Shown: positions 39,301-47,822 of the stretch, piece after piece
Position numbering within the stretch: position 1 is the first letter of the stretch
Layout: every line of letters starts with the position of its first letter
Assembly: GCF_000757905.1 (NCBI RefSeq)
Contig: NZ_JRLH01000007.1
From: Arsenophonus nilaparvatae
Lineage (GTDB): Bacteria > Pseudomonadota > Gammaproteobacteria > Enterobacterales > Enterobacteriaceae
DNA length: 64,000 bases
Direction: 5' to 3' (one strand)
Notes under the pieces: generated by a model
The model's database searches: none
What the model saw: the letters and a program-made list of their open reading frames with translations, nothing else
What the model was told of the DNA's origin: nothing
Program-made: the position numbers and the translations under genes

Positions 39301-39499
39301 TTTTTTGTTGTTCATATAACCGTGGATCAATACTTTTTATTAATAAACCATGCGCGTTATATTGATGACGGGTAATGCGTTCATTAGTGATATTGGTGCT
39401 ATCGGGATGGCGATGATAATCGATTTCTCTTACGGTTAAACCTCGGTTATCAACTATTTTAATGGTCGGCGTTCCTTTAAATAATGACGATGATTGCAT
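36392..39499 (-). CDS. Orphan TcC-type RHS toxin (TccC-like) with a novel glycine-rich C-terminal domain
   Basis: About 1035 residues. The N-terminal two thirds match the C component of insecticidal Tc toxin complexes (Photorhabdus/Xenorhabdus/Yersinia TccC): VDNRGLTVREIDYHRHPD near the start, many YD/RHS repeats that form the hollow cocoon, and the hallmark end of the shell, DPAGTVDGFNLYRMVKNNP, at residues 654-672, where TcC proteins cut themselves. The remaining 363 residues are the toxin payload. They begin basic, then hold long Gly/Ala/Ile runs (for example GGLAIIAIGLTIAGTVSASG) and end MVRGGVSF. The payload matches no toxin class that I recognise. A start at 39499 is chosen for its GGAGAAAAT ribosome site; 39520 is possible. 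No TcA or TcB gene and no immunity gene is adjacent. Confidence 0.88.
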   Translation of the reverse strand: MQSSSLFKGTPTIKIVDNRGLTVREIDYHRHPDSTNITNERITRHQYNAHGLLIKSIDPRLYEQQKNDPTIKANFYYHTSLNSMVLATNSVDAGTTYDLHDIAGRPTFAFSATGVFRSWQYEDSQQLGRPISITEQLPSKTKYVTERFIWADNSDSEKQKNLLGQCLRHYDTAGLQQVNSIALIGVPLSLTQQLLINNKEANWQAEDETIWQIYLSNDSYTMQNIVDTTGALLLNIDAKGNRRRLEYDIAGMLKSSWLTIENTTEQIIIKSLTYSAAGQKLREEHGNGIVTSYLYEPQTQRLIATKIERPAAHQMAAKILQDLRYQYDQVGNMINVRNDAEATRFWHNQKVIPENTYTYDTLYQLVSITGREMANLQPQNFTLASPIIPLPADNSVYTNYIRHYVYDVTGNLTQIRHSAPASNNSYTTNITVSNRSNRAVLSDLTTDPLQVDKLFDAGGHQTELQPGQAVSWNFHGELLQVTPVKRERLTSDNEIYRYDAGGQRVTKTTISQTAHSINQQQVIYLTGLQLRTKQINETLTEDLHIIAIDGLEQALVQVLHWQMGRPNGIDNNQLRYSYHNLIGSSSIEIDGQGQLISLEEYYPYGGTAIWTARSEVEADYKIFRYSGKERDATGLYYYGHRYYQPWIGRWLSADPAGTVDGFNLYRMVKNNPIMYSDERGESSRNRFRNIFIVSTYLSRREGEPIRRSLARGMKITRAVMGGLAIIAIGLTIAGTVSASGGILVAVGIGSFIIGAIAGWNLNQLSGGIASFFSKRFQGRSTTENMAAGATLSAVTARLNGARLTSIGIASAVGSLSGAAGGLIGNSDRGMGGAHAAGVAIGTVNIIGGKGTSLAMEVSAATFGAASGFITGVKHSARVGQYAAYGSYTGGIIGRHADNISSYAFNYAGGAIVRHGSEALFAAYVGNNSISRFVGHSLGDKIFSFFSRKISVGGPNEWMGSAIGSATMGIGSALQLTITNPYFQYVAGEFIQFLNWLGGNAMNLMKRFILPNAAKALAMDAVRSTARRMVRGGVSF

Positions 39500-39871
39500 A
39501 TTTTCTCCATGTTTATTCACTATTATTTAGTTGCAAAAGAGAAATAAAATTTTCAGATCCTTTTATTATTAATAATCGATTGTTGTATAACAGGTTATAT
39601 TTATATTTTCAGCAAATAGCGATTTAATATTATTAAGTTAACGAATGTTATTTAATGGGGGTTATTATTTGGATGTAAAGTAATTGCTTTTGTCAATATA
39701 TTAACTTCAAGTAATAACACAAGCGATTAAATCTCGAAGAAAGTTGCTTAATTGATTGATGTAGGTTTTTTAGGATTGGGCTATTTTAGAAAATAGTACT
39801 AAAAATATTTTATTTTCGTTAAAGATAGGTTATTGAGCGTCGCGTCGTGAAATATAGCAGCTAAAATTAGC

Positions 39872-39896
39872 TACCCGGCCTTGTGGCTGCCGGGTA
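39872..39896 (-). terminator. Terminator-like stem after dolP in the 441-base RHS/dolP gap
   Basis: TACCCGGC (39872-39879) and GCCGGGTA (39889-39896) are perfect complements just past the dolP stop, next to a 14-base palindrome AGCTAAAATTAGCT (39859-39872). The rest of 39500-39840 is AT-rich, holds no gene, and must include the promoter of the RHS gene, which I could not place. Confidence 0.6.
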
Positions 39897-39940
39897 ACAA
39901 ATTAGAAAGATAATCACTTTTTATATTGAATGAGAAAATA

Positions 39941-40516
39941 TTAATTAAGGTAGGTAAATGCGGTAGTTACGCGTTTAACGCCATCTGTCTCACTGGCAAT
40001 TTTCGCTGCAGCAGCTCCTTCCTGTTGAGTTAGAATACCAAGTAAAAATACCTCTCCACCTTCGGTAATAACTTTGACGGTTGATGATTTAACCGAATCA
40101 CTGGTAAGAATTTGTGATTTTATTTTGGTGGTTATCCAGGTATCTTTAGAAGCCGTACCAAGATCAACCGGTGTTGCCTGACGGATCTCATTATAAACTG
40201 CTTCAACACCTTCTACTTTGGTTGCTATCTGTTTTGCTCTTTCAGCTAATGCAAGATCGGGCGCTTGGCCGGTAAGCAGTATCTTACCTTCATAAGCTGT
40301 AGTAATAACACGTGCATTGCGGGTAATTTCTTGATCTTTGTTAATAGCAGCACTAACGCGGGCTTCTAATGTTCCATCATCGACCTGGCGACCGACACTT
40401 CTTGGATCCGTCGCACTTTTTGTGGCGACCGCCGCTGAGCCTATTACAGCAGCCCCAATGCATCCTTGTAATAAAAGGGTACTGCATATTATGGTAATTA
40501 GAGGAAATAGTCTCAT
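39941..40516 (-). CDS. dolP: DolP (YraP), outer-membrane BON-domain lipoprotein
   Basis: DolP is a division-localised lipoprotein that supports outer-membrane integrity and BAM function and activates cell-wall amidases. A lipoprotein signal with lipobox LLLQGC (cysteine near residue 19) is followed by two BON domains (about residues 45-115 and 125-190), ending KRVTTAFTYLN. The 191-residue size equals that of E. coli. In E. coli it is sigma-E controlled. It is nine bases from diaA. Confidence 0.95.
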   Translation of the reverse strand: MRLFPLITIICSTLLLQGCIGAAVIGSAAVATKSATDPRSVGRQVDDGTLEARVSAAINKDQEITRNARVITTAYEGKILLTGQAPDLALAERAKQIATKVEGVEAVYNEIRQATPVDLGTASKDTWITTKIKSQILTSDSVKSSTVKVITEGGEVFLLGILTQQEGAAAAKIASETDGVKRVTTAFTYLN

Positions 40517-40525
40517 TATTACTCC

Positions 40526-41116
40526 TTAGTCATCTTGATGCGGAAAAAGTGTATTATCGATTAGATCACATAAACAGTTAACTGTTAATAGGTGAACTTC
40601 TTGAATTCTGATGCTTCTTTGCGAAGGTATTCGAATTTCTACATCCTGTGTGCCTAATAAACCGGCTAATTCTCCGCCATCATGACCGGTTAAGGCCACA
40701 ATCGTCATATCACGAGCGAGTGAAGCTTCAACCGCTTTTATCACAACGCGACTATCGCCTTTGGTGGCAATTGCAAGAAGTACGTCACCAGATTGGCCTA
40801 ATGCACGCACTTGTTTTGCATATACCTCTTCGGGTTTTTGGCCATTAGCGATCGAGGTTATAATCGCATTGTCTGTGTTAAGACATAAAGCGGGCAGACT
40901 CGGACGTTCAGCTTCAAATTGATTGATCATACTGGTCGCAAAGCGTTGTGCAATAACTGCTGATCCGCCACTGCCGCAACATAAGATTTTATTACCATTT
41001 AGCAAGGCGTGAACGATCATAATCGCTGCACGAGAAATAGCATCGGGTAATGCTTCAGCAGCGGCAATTTGTGTTTGAATACTTTCGGTAAAACAGGCTT
41101 TAATTTTCTCCAACAC
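40526..41116 (-). CDS. diaA: DiaA, DnaA initiator-associating SIS protein
   Basis: DiaA is a tetrameric SIS-domain protein that binds DnaA and promotes its ordered assembly at oriC. The 196-residue product carries ILCCGSGGSAVIAQRFATSM (sugar-isomerase fold loop) and ALTGHDGGELAGLL. Length and order yraN-diaA-dolP match E. coli. A GmhA-like isomerase role is unlikely given the neighbours. Confidence 0.94.
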   Translation of the reverse strand: MLEKIKACFTESIQTQIAAAEALPDAISRAAIMIVHALLNGNKILCCGSGGSAVIAQRFATSMINQFEAERPSLPALCLNTDNAIITSIANGQKPEEVYAKQVRALGQSGDVLLAIATKGDSRVVIKAVEASLARDMTIVALTGHDGGELAGLLGTQDVEIRIPSQRSIRIQEVHLLTVNCLCDLIDNTLFPHQDD

Positions 41117-41138
41117 GTTAAGACCTACTTACATATAA

Positions 41139-41519
41139 TTAGTGGATGGCATCATAGTCACTAAAGGCATTTGGTAACCATTCAAATTGATTGCCGGTAG
41201 TAGCACAAATATCAAAACGACATAAAGCAGTTTCTATGTTTTCATTTTGTTTAAGCAGCCATAATTTTGCGGCTGCAAGTAATTTTTTTCGTTTGTTTAA
41301 AGTTACTGACATCAATGCATTACCGAAGTTATCATGGCGGCGAAAGCGTACTTCAACAAACACCCAAGTGTTTTGATCTTTCATAACTAAATCAATTTCT
41401 CCAACCGGGAAACTCACATTGCGGCTAATAAATTGTAGTCCTTGTTGTTGTAAGAATTGTTTGGCTTTATATTCGAAGTGACGTCCTTGTATCCAAGATA
41501 AATTTGGCGATTTTAGCAT
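41139..41519 (-). CDS. yraN: YraN, UPF0102 nuclease-like protein
   Basis: YraN has a Holliday-junction-resolvase-like fold; its function is not established. The 126-residue product has the family's GRHFEYKAKQFLQQQGL, the acidic metal-site stretch VGEIDLVMKD and WVFVEVRFR. It lies between lpoA and diaA, the standard order. Intact. Confidence 0.92.
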   Translation of the reverse strand: MLKSPNLSWIQGRHFEYKAKQFLQQQGLQFISRNVSFPVGEIDLVMKDQNTWVFVEVRFRRHDNFGNALMSVTLNKRKKLLAAAKLWLLKQNENIETALCRFDICATTGNQFEWLPNAFSDYDAIH

Positions 41520-41631
41520 AGCGGATATCCTTATCTATAAGCTGAGGGTGTCGTTAAAATGACACTTTAGTCACTATTTTACTCTATTTTTATCTATTGG
41601 CTGATAAATTTTACTTTTAACTTACAATTTA

Positions 41632-43314
41632 TTAAATCAATTGAACTTTTCCTTGTTTAAATTTCAACCACGGTAGGGTACGAAAAATTACGCAATTGTT
41701 ACTATTTACACTTAGTTTGCCTGTGGCTCCATTTAGTTCGATATCATGTTGTTGTAATTGATTGAAATGATTGGCTAATAACCAGGCATCAATTCCCATA
41801 GCGTAAAGACGAATTAGCGAGTAATCAGCAGAGAGTCGTTGATTAGCTTGAGTTAGTAAAGTGGAATTAGCGCCGGCAAGTAAAGGGATTTCACTAAATT
41901 GTAAGCCTTCCATTTCCAGATAATAATCGGTGCTTAAATCTGTTTGATGACTACGAGAACTGGCATAAAGCGTTGGACGTGTGCGACTGTCGGTTGCGAT
42001 ATCTATCATCGGTTTGATCAATGACAATTCATCACTTGTGGCGACAATATACACCGCATCAATCGCCTCTGCCGTATCGTTGGTATTTTGCTGTTCGGCA
42101 ATTACTATTGGCGTGCCTATCATCTGTATTCCAGTACTTTGAGCAGTTCTAGCTTTTAGGCTATCAATATTACCAAAACTTTGTTTACGTACTGGGGTTT
42201 GTTTCAATTTTTGCCACTCTTGTGCAAATATATTTGCGATACGTTCCCCAAAAGGAGAAGAAGGGATCAGGATCAAGGGTACTTGTTTGCCCTCTTTTGC
42301 CATATGGCGAGCCGCATTAACCGCTTCATCTTCAGGCGACAGAGAAAAGTAACAAACATTATTTTTAAGCGGCATTTTATCATTATCTAATTCATTTAAT
42401 GTCAAAAGATTTAATGGAGTATTTATTTGAATGGCTTTAAGGACATCCGGTTTTAAAAGTGGCCCGACAACTAAGGTAATGCCATCCTGTTCAGCTTGTT
42501 GCAAGAGTGACTCAATCGATTGAGTATTGGTATCGTATACTTTAACCTGTTGATTATTAATAGGTGCATTGTCAATAACAAGCGATGGGGTTTGTGGATT
42601 GTTTTCCTGCGTTACATTATTGCTACTGCTAGTAATTGAATCAATAATACTTTGAACGGGATCACTATTTGGGCTATTTTGCTCGGATGAGCTGGTTGCG
42701 GTTGTCGGATCGATGGGCAAACCTTTTTGGGCATCAAGGAAACCTTGTAAAATCGCTTCAGCAAATATTTTACCGTTATTACTTAAAGGCAAGAATAGAC
42801 CAATTTTAGGGTTGTTACTGATTGAAGATTGATGAATGATTTGTATGAGTGCTGTTGGGGAAGTTTTAACACCCGGATTGGCTGGATAGCGTATTTTCCA
42901 GTCATTAAATGCATTTTGTAATGCCGCCGGATCTTGGTAGTTATTATGGTATAAATCAAGCAGATCAATCCAACCTTGTAAGACATTTTCATCTGCCCTA
43001 ACAGCTAATTTTTGAACTTGTTCAGCAGGCAAACTGATTAACATTTGCCAAAAATCATCAATATTTTTCTGGTGATTAACCTTATCTTTTAATAGGGGTT
43101 CTTGCGCGATATAGGCGCGCAAAGCTTCAGCAGATGGTGTACCATTAGCGGCATCAATAATTGATTGATAATGGCTGATTTCAGAGCTTGCTTGTATGGT
43201 TGCATCGGCAGTCGGTTTACTTTGATCTAGTGAGGAATGACATCCTACTAACAAAAGAGAGGATAGTATCGCTATACATATCAAGCCTTTTTTAACAAAA
43301 ATTGAAGAACGCAT
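41632..43314 (-). CDS. lpoA: LpoA, outer-membrane activator of PBP1A
   Basis: LpoA is a lipoprotein that reaches across the periplasm to switch on PBP1A. A lipoprotein signal with lipobox LLVGC follows the start at 43314, and the upstream frame to 43374 is rejected because it buries the signal. A TPR-like N-terminal half, a Ser/Asn/Gln-rich linker (about residues 215-270) and a periplasmic-binding-protein fold C-terminus (IGLFLPLSNNGKIFAEAILQ) are visible. At 560 residues it is shorter than E. coli (678) and nearer the Haemophilus form, mostly through a shorter linker. It is divergent from rsmI. Confidence 0.93.
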   Translation of the reverse strand: MRSSIFVKKGLICIAILSSLLLVGCHSSLDQSKPTADATIQASSEISHYQSIIDAANGTPSAEALRAYIAQEPLLKDKVNHQKNIDDFWQMLISLPAEQVQKLAVRADENVLQGWIDLLDLYHNNYQDPAALQNAFNDWKIRYPANPGVKTSPTALIQIIHQSSISNNPKIGLFLPLSNNGKIFAEAILQGFLDAQKGLPIDPTTATSSSEQNSPNSDPVQSIIDSITSSSNNVTQENNPQTPSLVIDNAPINNQQVKVYDTNTQSIESLLQQAEQDGITLVVGPLLKPDVLKAIQINTPLNLLTLNELDNDKMPLKNNVCYFSLSPEDEAVNAARHMAKEGKQVPLILIPSSPFGERIANIFAQEWQKLKQTPVRKQSFGNIDSLKARTAQSTGIQMIGTPIVIAEQQNTNDTAEAIDAVYIVATSDELSLIKPMIDIATDSRTRPTLYASSRSHQTDLSTDYYLEMEGLQFSEIPLLAGANSTLLTQANQRLSADYSLIRLYAMGIDAWLLANHFNQLQQHDIELNGATGKLSVNSNNCVIFRTLPWLKFKQGKVQLI

Positions 43315-43373
43315 ACTTTGTCCAGTGATGTAATTATTATTGCTCAATTTTAATTGGTTATTCGGAATAAACA

Positions 43374-44270
43374 ATGAATGAACCTAATCAAGATATAGAG
43401 GTAGAGATGGTATCAACACTATATATTGTACCAACTCCTATTGGTAATTTGGATGATATCACTCTGCGTGCATTGCAGATCCTTAAGCAAGTAGATCTTA
43501 TTGCAGCGGAAGATACCCGGCGTACGGGTTTATTATTGCAGCACTTTGCTATCAATACCCGCATGATTTCCTTACATGATCATAATGAACAACAGAAAAC
43601 AGATCAATTAATTCCTCAATTAAAACAGGGACTAAGTATAGCGTTAGTTTCTGATGCAGGCACACCGCTAATTAATGATCCTGGTTATCATTTGGTAAAA
43701 TCTTGTCGCCAAGCAGGTATTCTAGTAGTTCCTTTGCCAGGGCCATGCGCAGCAATTACGGCCCTTTCCGCTGCCGGTATCGCCTCAGATCGCTTTTGTT
43801 ATGAGGGATTTTTGCCAGCAAAACGCAAGAGTCGACAAGAGGTATTGCAAGCGTTAACGGAGGAGTCGAGAACACTTATTTTTTATGAATCACCACATCG
43901 TTTGTTAGACACATTAGCAGATATGGTCGCTATTTGGGGCGCTGAGCGTTATGTTGTCTTAGCTCGCGAATTAACAAAAACCTGGGAATCTATTCATGGT
44001 TTGCCGGTTGGAGAACTACTTGATTGGGTAAAAATTGATGAAAATCGTTCTCGTGGCGAAATGGTATTGGTGGTTCAGGGATATAGAACACCACAGGAGG
44101 GTGAAGTAGTTATTTCCTCAGAGGTGAAAAAAACGTTAGCGTTACTACAGCAATCATTGCCGTTAAAGAAGGCGGCGGCTATTACGGCAGAAATTTATGG
44201 TTTAAAGAAGAATGCACTATATAAATATAGTCTTGAACAGCAAGTTAGTGCTGATAGTGTAATCAAGTAG
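43374..44270 (+). CDS. rsmI: RsmI, 16S rRNA 2'-O-ribose C1402 methyltransferase
   Basis: RsmI methylates the ribose of C1402 in the P-site of 16S rRNA, with RsmH methylating the base. The 298-residue tetrapyrrole-methylase-fold protein shows TLYIVPTPIGNLDDITLRAL, AEDTRRTGLLL, SDAGTPLINDPGYHLV and the glycine-rich PLPGPCAAITALSAAG loop. Start at 43374. It is divergent from lpoA and followed by rnpB. Confidence 0.96.
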   Translation: MNEPNQDIEVEMVSTLYIVPTPIGNLDDITLRALQILKQVDLIAAEDTRRTGLLLQHFAINTRMISLHDHNEQQKTDQLIPQLKQGLSIALVSDAGTPLINDPGYHLVKSCRQAGILVVPLPGPCAAITALSAAGIASDRFCYEGFLPAKRKSRQEVLQALTEESRTLIFYESPHRLLDTLADMVAIWGAERYVVLARELTKTWESIHGLPVGELLDWVKIDENRSRGEMVLVVQGYRTPQEGEVVISSEVKKTLALLQQSLPLKKAAAITAEIYGLKKNALYKYSLEQQVSADSVIK

Positions 44271-44323
44271 ATTAGCTGTTGGCCAGTTGTGATAAATAAC
44301 TATACAAATTAATGTTAAATCCC

Positions 44324-44329
44324 TATAAT
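44324..44329 (+). promoter_or_regulatory. -10 element of rnpB
   Basis: A perfect TATAAT ends eight bases before the inferred 5' end of the RNase P RNA, followed by a short GC-rich discriminator. No strong -35 is seen at 17-base spacing. Confidence 0.7.
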
Positions 44330-44337
44330 TCGGCGTT

Positions 44338-44710
<373 letters not shown>

Positions 44711-44715
44711 ACATT

Positions 44716-44757
44716 AAAAACCCCATTGTGAGTAAAATTACAATGGGGTTTTACTTT
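44716..44757 (+). terminator. Intrinsic terminator of rnpB
   Basis: ACCCCATTGT (44720-44729) and ACAATGGGGT (44740-44749) form a perfect ten-base-pair stem with a 10-base loop, flanked by AAAA and TTTACTTTT. Confidence 0.92.
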
Positions 44758-44775
44758 TAGACTATTTAGAGTGCA

Positions 44776-44808
44776 ATAAAATTGATAAACCGATTATTTA
44801 TTATCAAT
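44776..44808 (-). terminator. Terminator of the amino-sugar-acid operon
   Basis: ATTGATAA (44781-44788) and TTATCAAT (44801-44808) pair perfectly, and on the minus strand are followed by TTTTATTG, just after the dgaF-like stop at 44814. The stem is AT-rich, so it may be leaky. Confidence 0.55.
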
Positions 44809-44813
44809 AGCGT

Positions 44814-45557
44814 CTATAAACATTGCTTAGTCATTTCAAGTAATTTTTTAACGTCCTCAGGACGGGTATTACCGGTTGCTTTATCGATGATAGAGCTATA
44901 AATATGAGGAATAATTTTCTTTACACCAGCATTTAATGCAATTTTGAGAATTTCGGTGTAATTGTTTAAGTCGATACCGCCAGTTGGCTCAAGATAAAAA
45001 TCACAGCTAGCACAAGCTTCTGCAACAACTTGATATTCTTCGCGATATTTTAACCCTTCCATATTAAAAAATTTCACAGAACTTGCGCCCATATCTTTTA
45101 ACATTGCAATTGCCGTTTCAACAGGAACAATGGCGTCTGGATAATTTGAACTTAGCGGCCCGGTAGAAATTTTTACTTTACCCACTTCACCAGTTGGCGA
45201 AATAAGCGCATTAACAATAGTCTGATCTTGACCTAATAATGCACGACTAGTTGCGGCACCAGTAAATACCTGGTTTACATGTTGCGGCTGAATGACTTTA
45301 GCAATCTGCGAAACCATATTAGATTGATTAGGATCGCCTGCACCTAAACCGACAGAAAGTGCATTATCAATTTCATCAGCATATTTAGCCATATCGTCAA
45401 TAGCACTATTTAAGTCAGCATAGTTTTTTGACAGCACGCCAACCACGACATAAGTTTCAGCGGCTTGATAAATCTCTTTAGCATTTTGGTGAGAGCCTGC
45501 CAGAACATTCAGACAAACACGATCATGATAGAAATTAGGGGTTAATTGTTTTCCCAT
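44814..45557 (-). CDS. dgaF: DgaF-like 2-dehydro-3-deoxy-6-phosphogluconate aldolase
   Basis: Class I aldolase of the EF_0839/DgaF type, expected to split KDG-6-phosphate into pyruvate and glyceraldehyde-3-phosphate. The 247-residue TIM-barrel protein has the family signature GASSVKFFNMEGLKYREEY, with the Schiff-base lysine, and LEPTGGIDLNNY. Its start overlaps the stop of the ammonia-lyase gene by one base (TAATG), so translation is coupled. It is the last gene of the operon and is followed by a hairpin. Substrate assignment is from the characterised Salmonella D-glucosaminate pathway. Confidence 0.88.
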   Translation of the reverse strand: MGKQLTPNFYHDRVCLNVLAGSHQNAKEIYQAAETYVVVGVLSKNYADLNSAIDDMAKYADEIDNALSVGLGAGDPNQSNMVSQIAKVIQPQHVNQVFTGAATSRALLGQDQTIVNALISPTGEVGKVKISTGPLSSNYPDAIVPVETAIAMLKDMGASSVKFFNMEGLKYREEYQVVAEACASCDFYLEPTGGIDLNNYTEILKIALNAGVKKIIPHIYSSIIDKATGNTRPEDVKKLLEMTKQCL

Positions 45558-46672
45558 TATTTGACTCCAGTAACAACTTGGCGTATGCGTGAGACAATTG
45601 TTTTCAGTTGTTCGTTAGTAACACTGCGGATATCAGCTTCAACTTTTCCTTCGTTGGCTTTATATTCGCGAAAATAGATAGCGGTATCGCCCTGTTTCAA
45701 TTCTGCCATCATGGCATAAGTAGTTTTACCAATGGCTTTTTGATCGAAGCTGATTTCTGCCCGAGCAATATCACGGCCAGCGGCATCCCAAACGATTTGG
45801 GCTTTGACGCCTTTGATTTTGTTAAGATCATCGATAAAATCAGACATCCTCTCAACCATTTGTTTACCGGTCTCTTTTTTGGCAGTTAGGTAGAGTTCAA
45901 TCGCTAGTGCTAGACCTAAAATACCCTCTTTACCGACTTTCATCGCACGACCAATGCCGCTACTTTGTTGTTTAACCCATTCAACGTATTGATGTTTGCC
46001 AATAACTAGTCCGCTAGTTGGGCCTTCAATCGCTTTAGCGCCACTGTAGATCACTAGATCAGCGCCATCTTGATAATAAGTCACTAAATCTTCTTCTGCA
46101 GCTGCATCGACTATTAAAGGGATTTGATGTTTTTTAGCAACCTGTGCCGCTTCTTTTACCGTTAGCATACTTTTTTGTACGCAGTGATGCGATTTAACAT
46201 AAAGAATAGCTGCGGTTTGGTCAGTAATTTTGGCTGCAATTTGGGCTGCACTACACTCATTAGCATAACCGGCTTCGACGATTTCACCGCCACCAAGTGC
46301 AACCATGGTGTCAACTGGTGCACCAAAATTAACGTTATGTCCTTTTGGCATGACAATTTCACGGGCTACAGGTTGAGGTGAAGTGTGAAGGTTATAAAGT
46401 AAATCAGCATTGTCTTTTACTATCACCGCAGCGACGGATTGCGCAATGCCGGCTGAGGCGCAAGAAACAACCACTGCATTTTCCACCTTCAGTAGCTTGG
46501 CAATATACTGGCCGGTTTTATTTACCAGATCTTTAATTTCAAAGTAATGATTAAGTCCATAGCCGACACGCTCTGTAACTTCAGCTTTAGGCGTTGAAAC
46601 GCCCAGCATTGTCATGCGCCCGGAGGCATTAATTACATTTTTGAGTTGATATTTTTTATAAATCGATTGCAT
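45557..46672 (-). CDS. dgaE: DgaE-like PLP-dependent D-glucosaminate-6-phosphate ammonia-lyase
   Basis: SelA/aspartate-aminotransferase-fold PLP enzyme. DgaE in Salmonella turns D-glucosaminate-6-phosphate into KDG-6-phosphate and ammonia. The PLP lysine lies in LVIYSGAKAIEGPTSGLVIG, and the N-terminal NVINASGRMTMLGVSTP is the family hallmark. The start at 46672 (MQSIYKKYQLKNVINASG) is chosen; the longer frame to 46834 only runs antiparallel to no homologue and overlaps the amidohydrolase heavily. With this start it still overlaps the amidohydrolase gene by 17 bases. Confidence 0.88.
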   Translation of the reverse strand: MQSIYKKYQLKNVINASGRMTMLGVSTPKAEVTERVGYGLNHYFEIKDLVNKTGQYIAKLLKVENAVVVSCASAGIAQSVAAVIVKDNADLLYNLHTSPQPVAREIVMPKGHNVNFGAPVDTMVALGGGEIVEAGYANECSAAQIAAKITDQTAAILYVKSHHCVQKSMLTVKEAAQVAKKHQIPLIVDAAAEEDLVTYYQDGADLVIYSGAKAIEGPTSGLVIGKHQYVEWVKQQSSGIGRAMKVGKEGILGLALAIELYLTAKKETGKQMVERMSDFIDDLNKIKGVKAQIVWDAAGRDIARAEISFDQKAIGKTTYAMMAELKQGDTAIYFREYKANEGKVEADIRSVTNEQLKTIVSRIRQVVTGVK

Positions 46673-47795
46673 ATTCAGACTCACTTTCTGTGGAAACAAT
46701 TGCTTTGCCGCCAACAATGGCAACAACAGGTACAAACTTATGGCTACCAAAGCGTACTTCACCTTCTGCATCAGAGAGTTCAGTACGCTCTTCTTTGAGA
46801 TCAAAGATAGTGAAGTCTGCGTCCATACCGACATCCAGATAGCCTTTACCTTTTAAATGCAGTAGATCGGCAGCTTTTTTAGTGACACAATCTATTATTT
46901 GTTGTATTGAGAATCCCATACAAAGAAATTTGGTCATCACGAAAGCCAGGCTATAAACTGGGCCATTGATACGGTTTTTATGGTAGATATCGGAACTGAT
47001 GATATCGGGATAAGTACCAATACGCATAGCTTGTTCCGCGACTTTAAAGCTGAAACTTTCACCACCGTGCCCCACATCCAGGATCACCCCACGAGCAAGA
47101 GCTCGTTGAATCGATGGTTTTAAATTACCGTTATCGTCCAGAATGCGATTAGGCTTACCATTAAAACAGTGGGTAATGATGTCGCCCTTGGTTAACAAAT
47201 CTGCAATATCATCAAGATTAGGGGGATTGTTACCAACATGAACCATTAAGGGTAGCCCACTTTTTTTCTGCATTTCTTTTGCTTTGACAAGTGGGGTTAT
47301 ACCATTTTCACCAACCACGCTTTTACTCATGCGTGCTTTTATTCCGACAACAAACTCTGGATGATCAGCGATAGCTTTTTGTAAACTAGCATCGTCAATT
47401 TGCTGCATGTCGGCTAATTCATTTTGGGCAATAATACCTGTTTTAGCGATATTAAGCAGTGAATAAACATTGGTTTTGACTTTACGTGTAATGGCAAAAA
47501 AGTGATCAATATCGTCAGCCCCAACACTGCCAGCATCTACTAGTGTGGTAACCCCGCAAGATGCGCCAGCTAAGTCAGGTTCATCGAAGTAAATAGGCGA
47601 TTCTGGATAGCAATGGGTATGGGCATCGATCCAACCGGCACTAATGTAAAGTTGGCCTTTTAGGTCAATCGTTTTAGTTGCTTGTTGTTCTTTGGCCGCA
47701 TCTGGGCCAATGGCAACAATTTTGCTATCACGTACTAAGATATCAACGATCTGGCCGTTGATAAGTTTCCCTTGCTTGATAATGAGATCGTTCAT
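46656..47795 (-). CDS. Amidohydrolase/deacetylase-family metallohydrolase (EF_0837 type)
   Basis: Zn-type amidohydrolase TIM-barrel, 379 residues. The metal ligands HTHCYPESP (HxH, near residues 60-62), the lysine-like GIKARMSKS stretch, LMVHVGNNPP, THCFNGKP and the final SSDIYHKN aspartate are all seen. It belongs to the family of N-acyl-amino-acid/sugar deacetylase-like enzymes found in EF_0829-EF_0839 style clusters. In this operon it most simply removes an acyl group to make the amino-sugar acid substrate of the ammonia-lyase, but the true substrate is unknown. It is often mis-called dihydroorotase. Confidence 0.85.
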   Translation of the reverse strand: MNDLIIKQGKLINGQIVDILVRDSKIVAIGPDAAKEQQATKTIDLKGQLYISAGWIDAHTHCYPESPIYFDEPDLAGASCGVTTLVDAGSVGADDIDHFFAITRKVKTNVYSLLNIAKTGIIAQNELADMQQIDDASLQKAIADHPEFVVGIKARMSKSVVGENGITPLVKAKEMQKKSGLPLMVHVGNNPPNLDDIADLLTKGDIITHCFNGKPNRILDDNGNLKPSIQRALARGVILDVGHGGESFSFKVAEQAMRIGTYPDIISSDIYHKNRINGPVYSLAFVMTKFLCMGFSIQQIIDCVTKKAADLLHLKGKGYLDVGMDADFTIFDLKEERTELSDAEGEVRFGSHKFVPVVAIVGGKAIVSTESESEYAIDL

Positions 47796-47822
47796 AATAG
47801 CCTTCTTTATTTTCTTGCTAAT

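Noticed and set aside
46673..46834. N-terminal extension of the DgaE-like gene
   Set aside because: It is out-of-frame amidohydrolase coding sequence; the family N-terminus begins at 46672.
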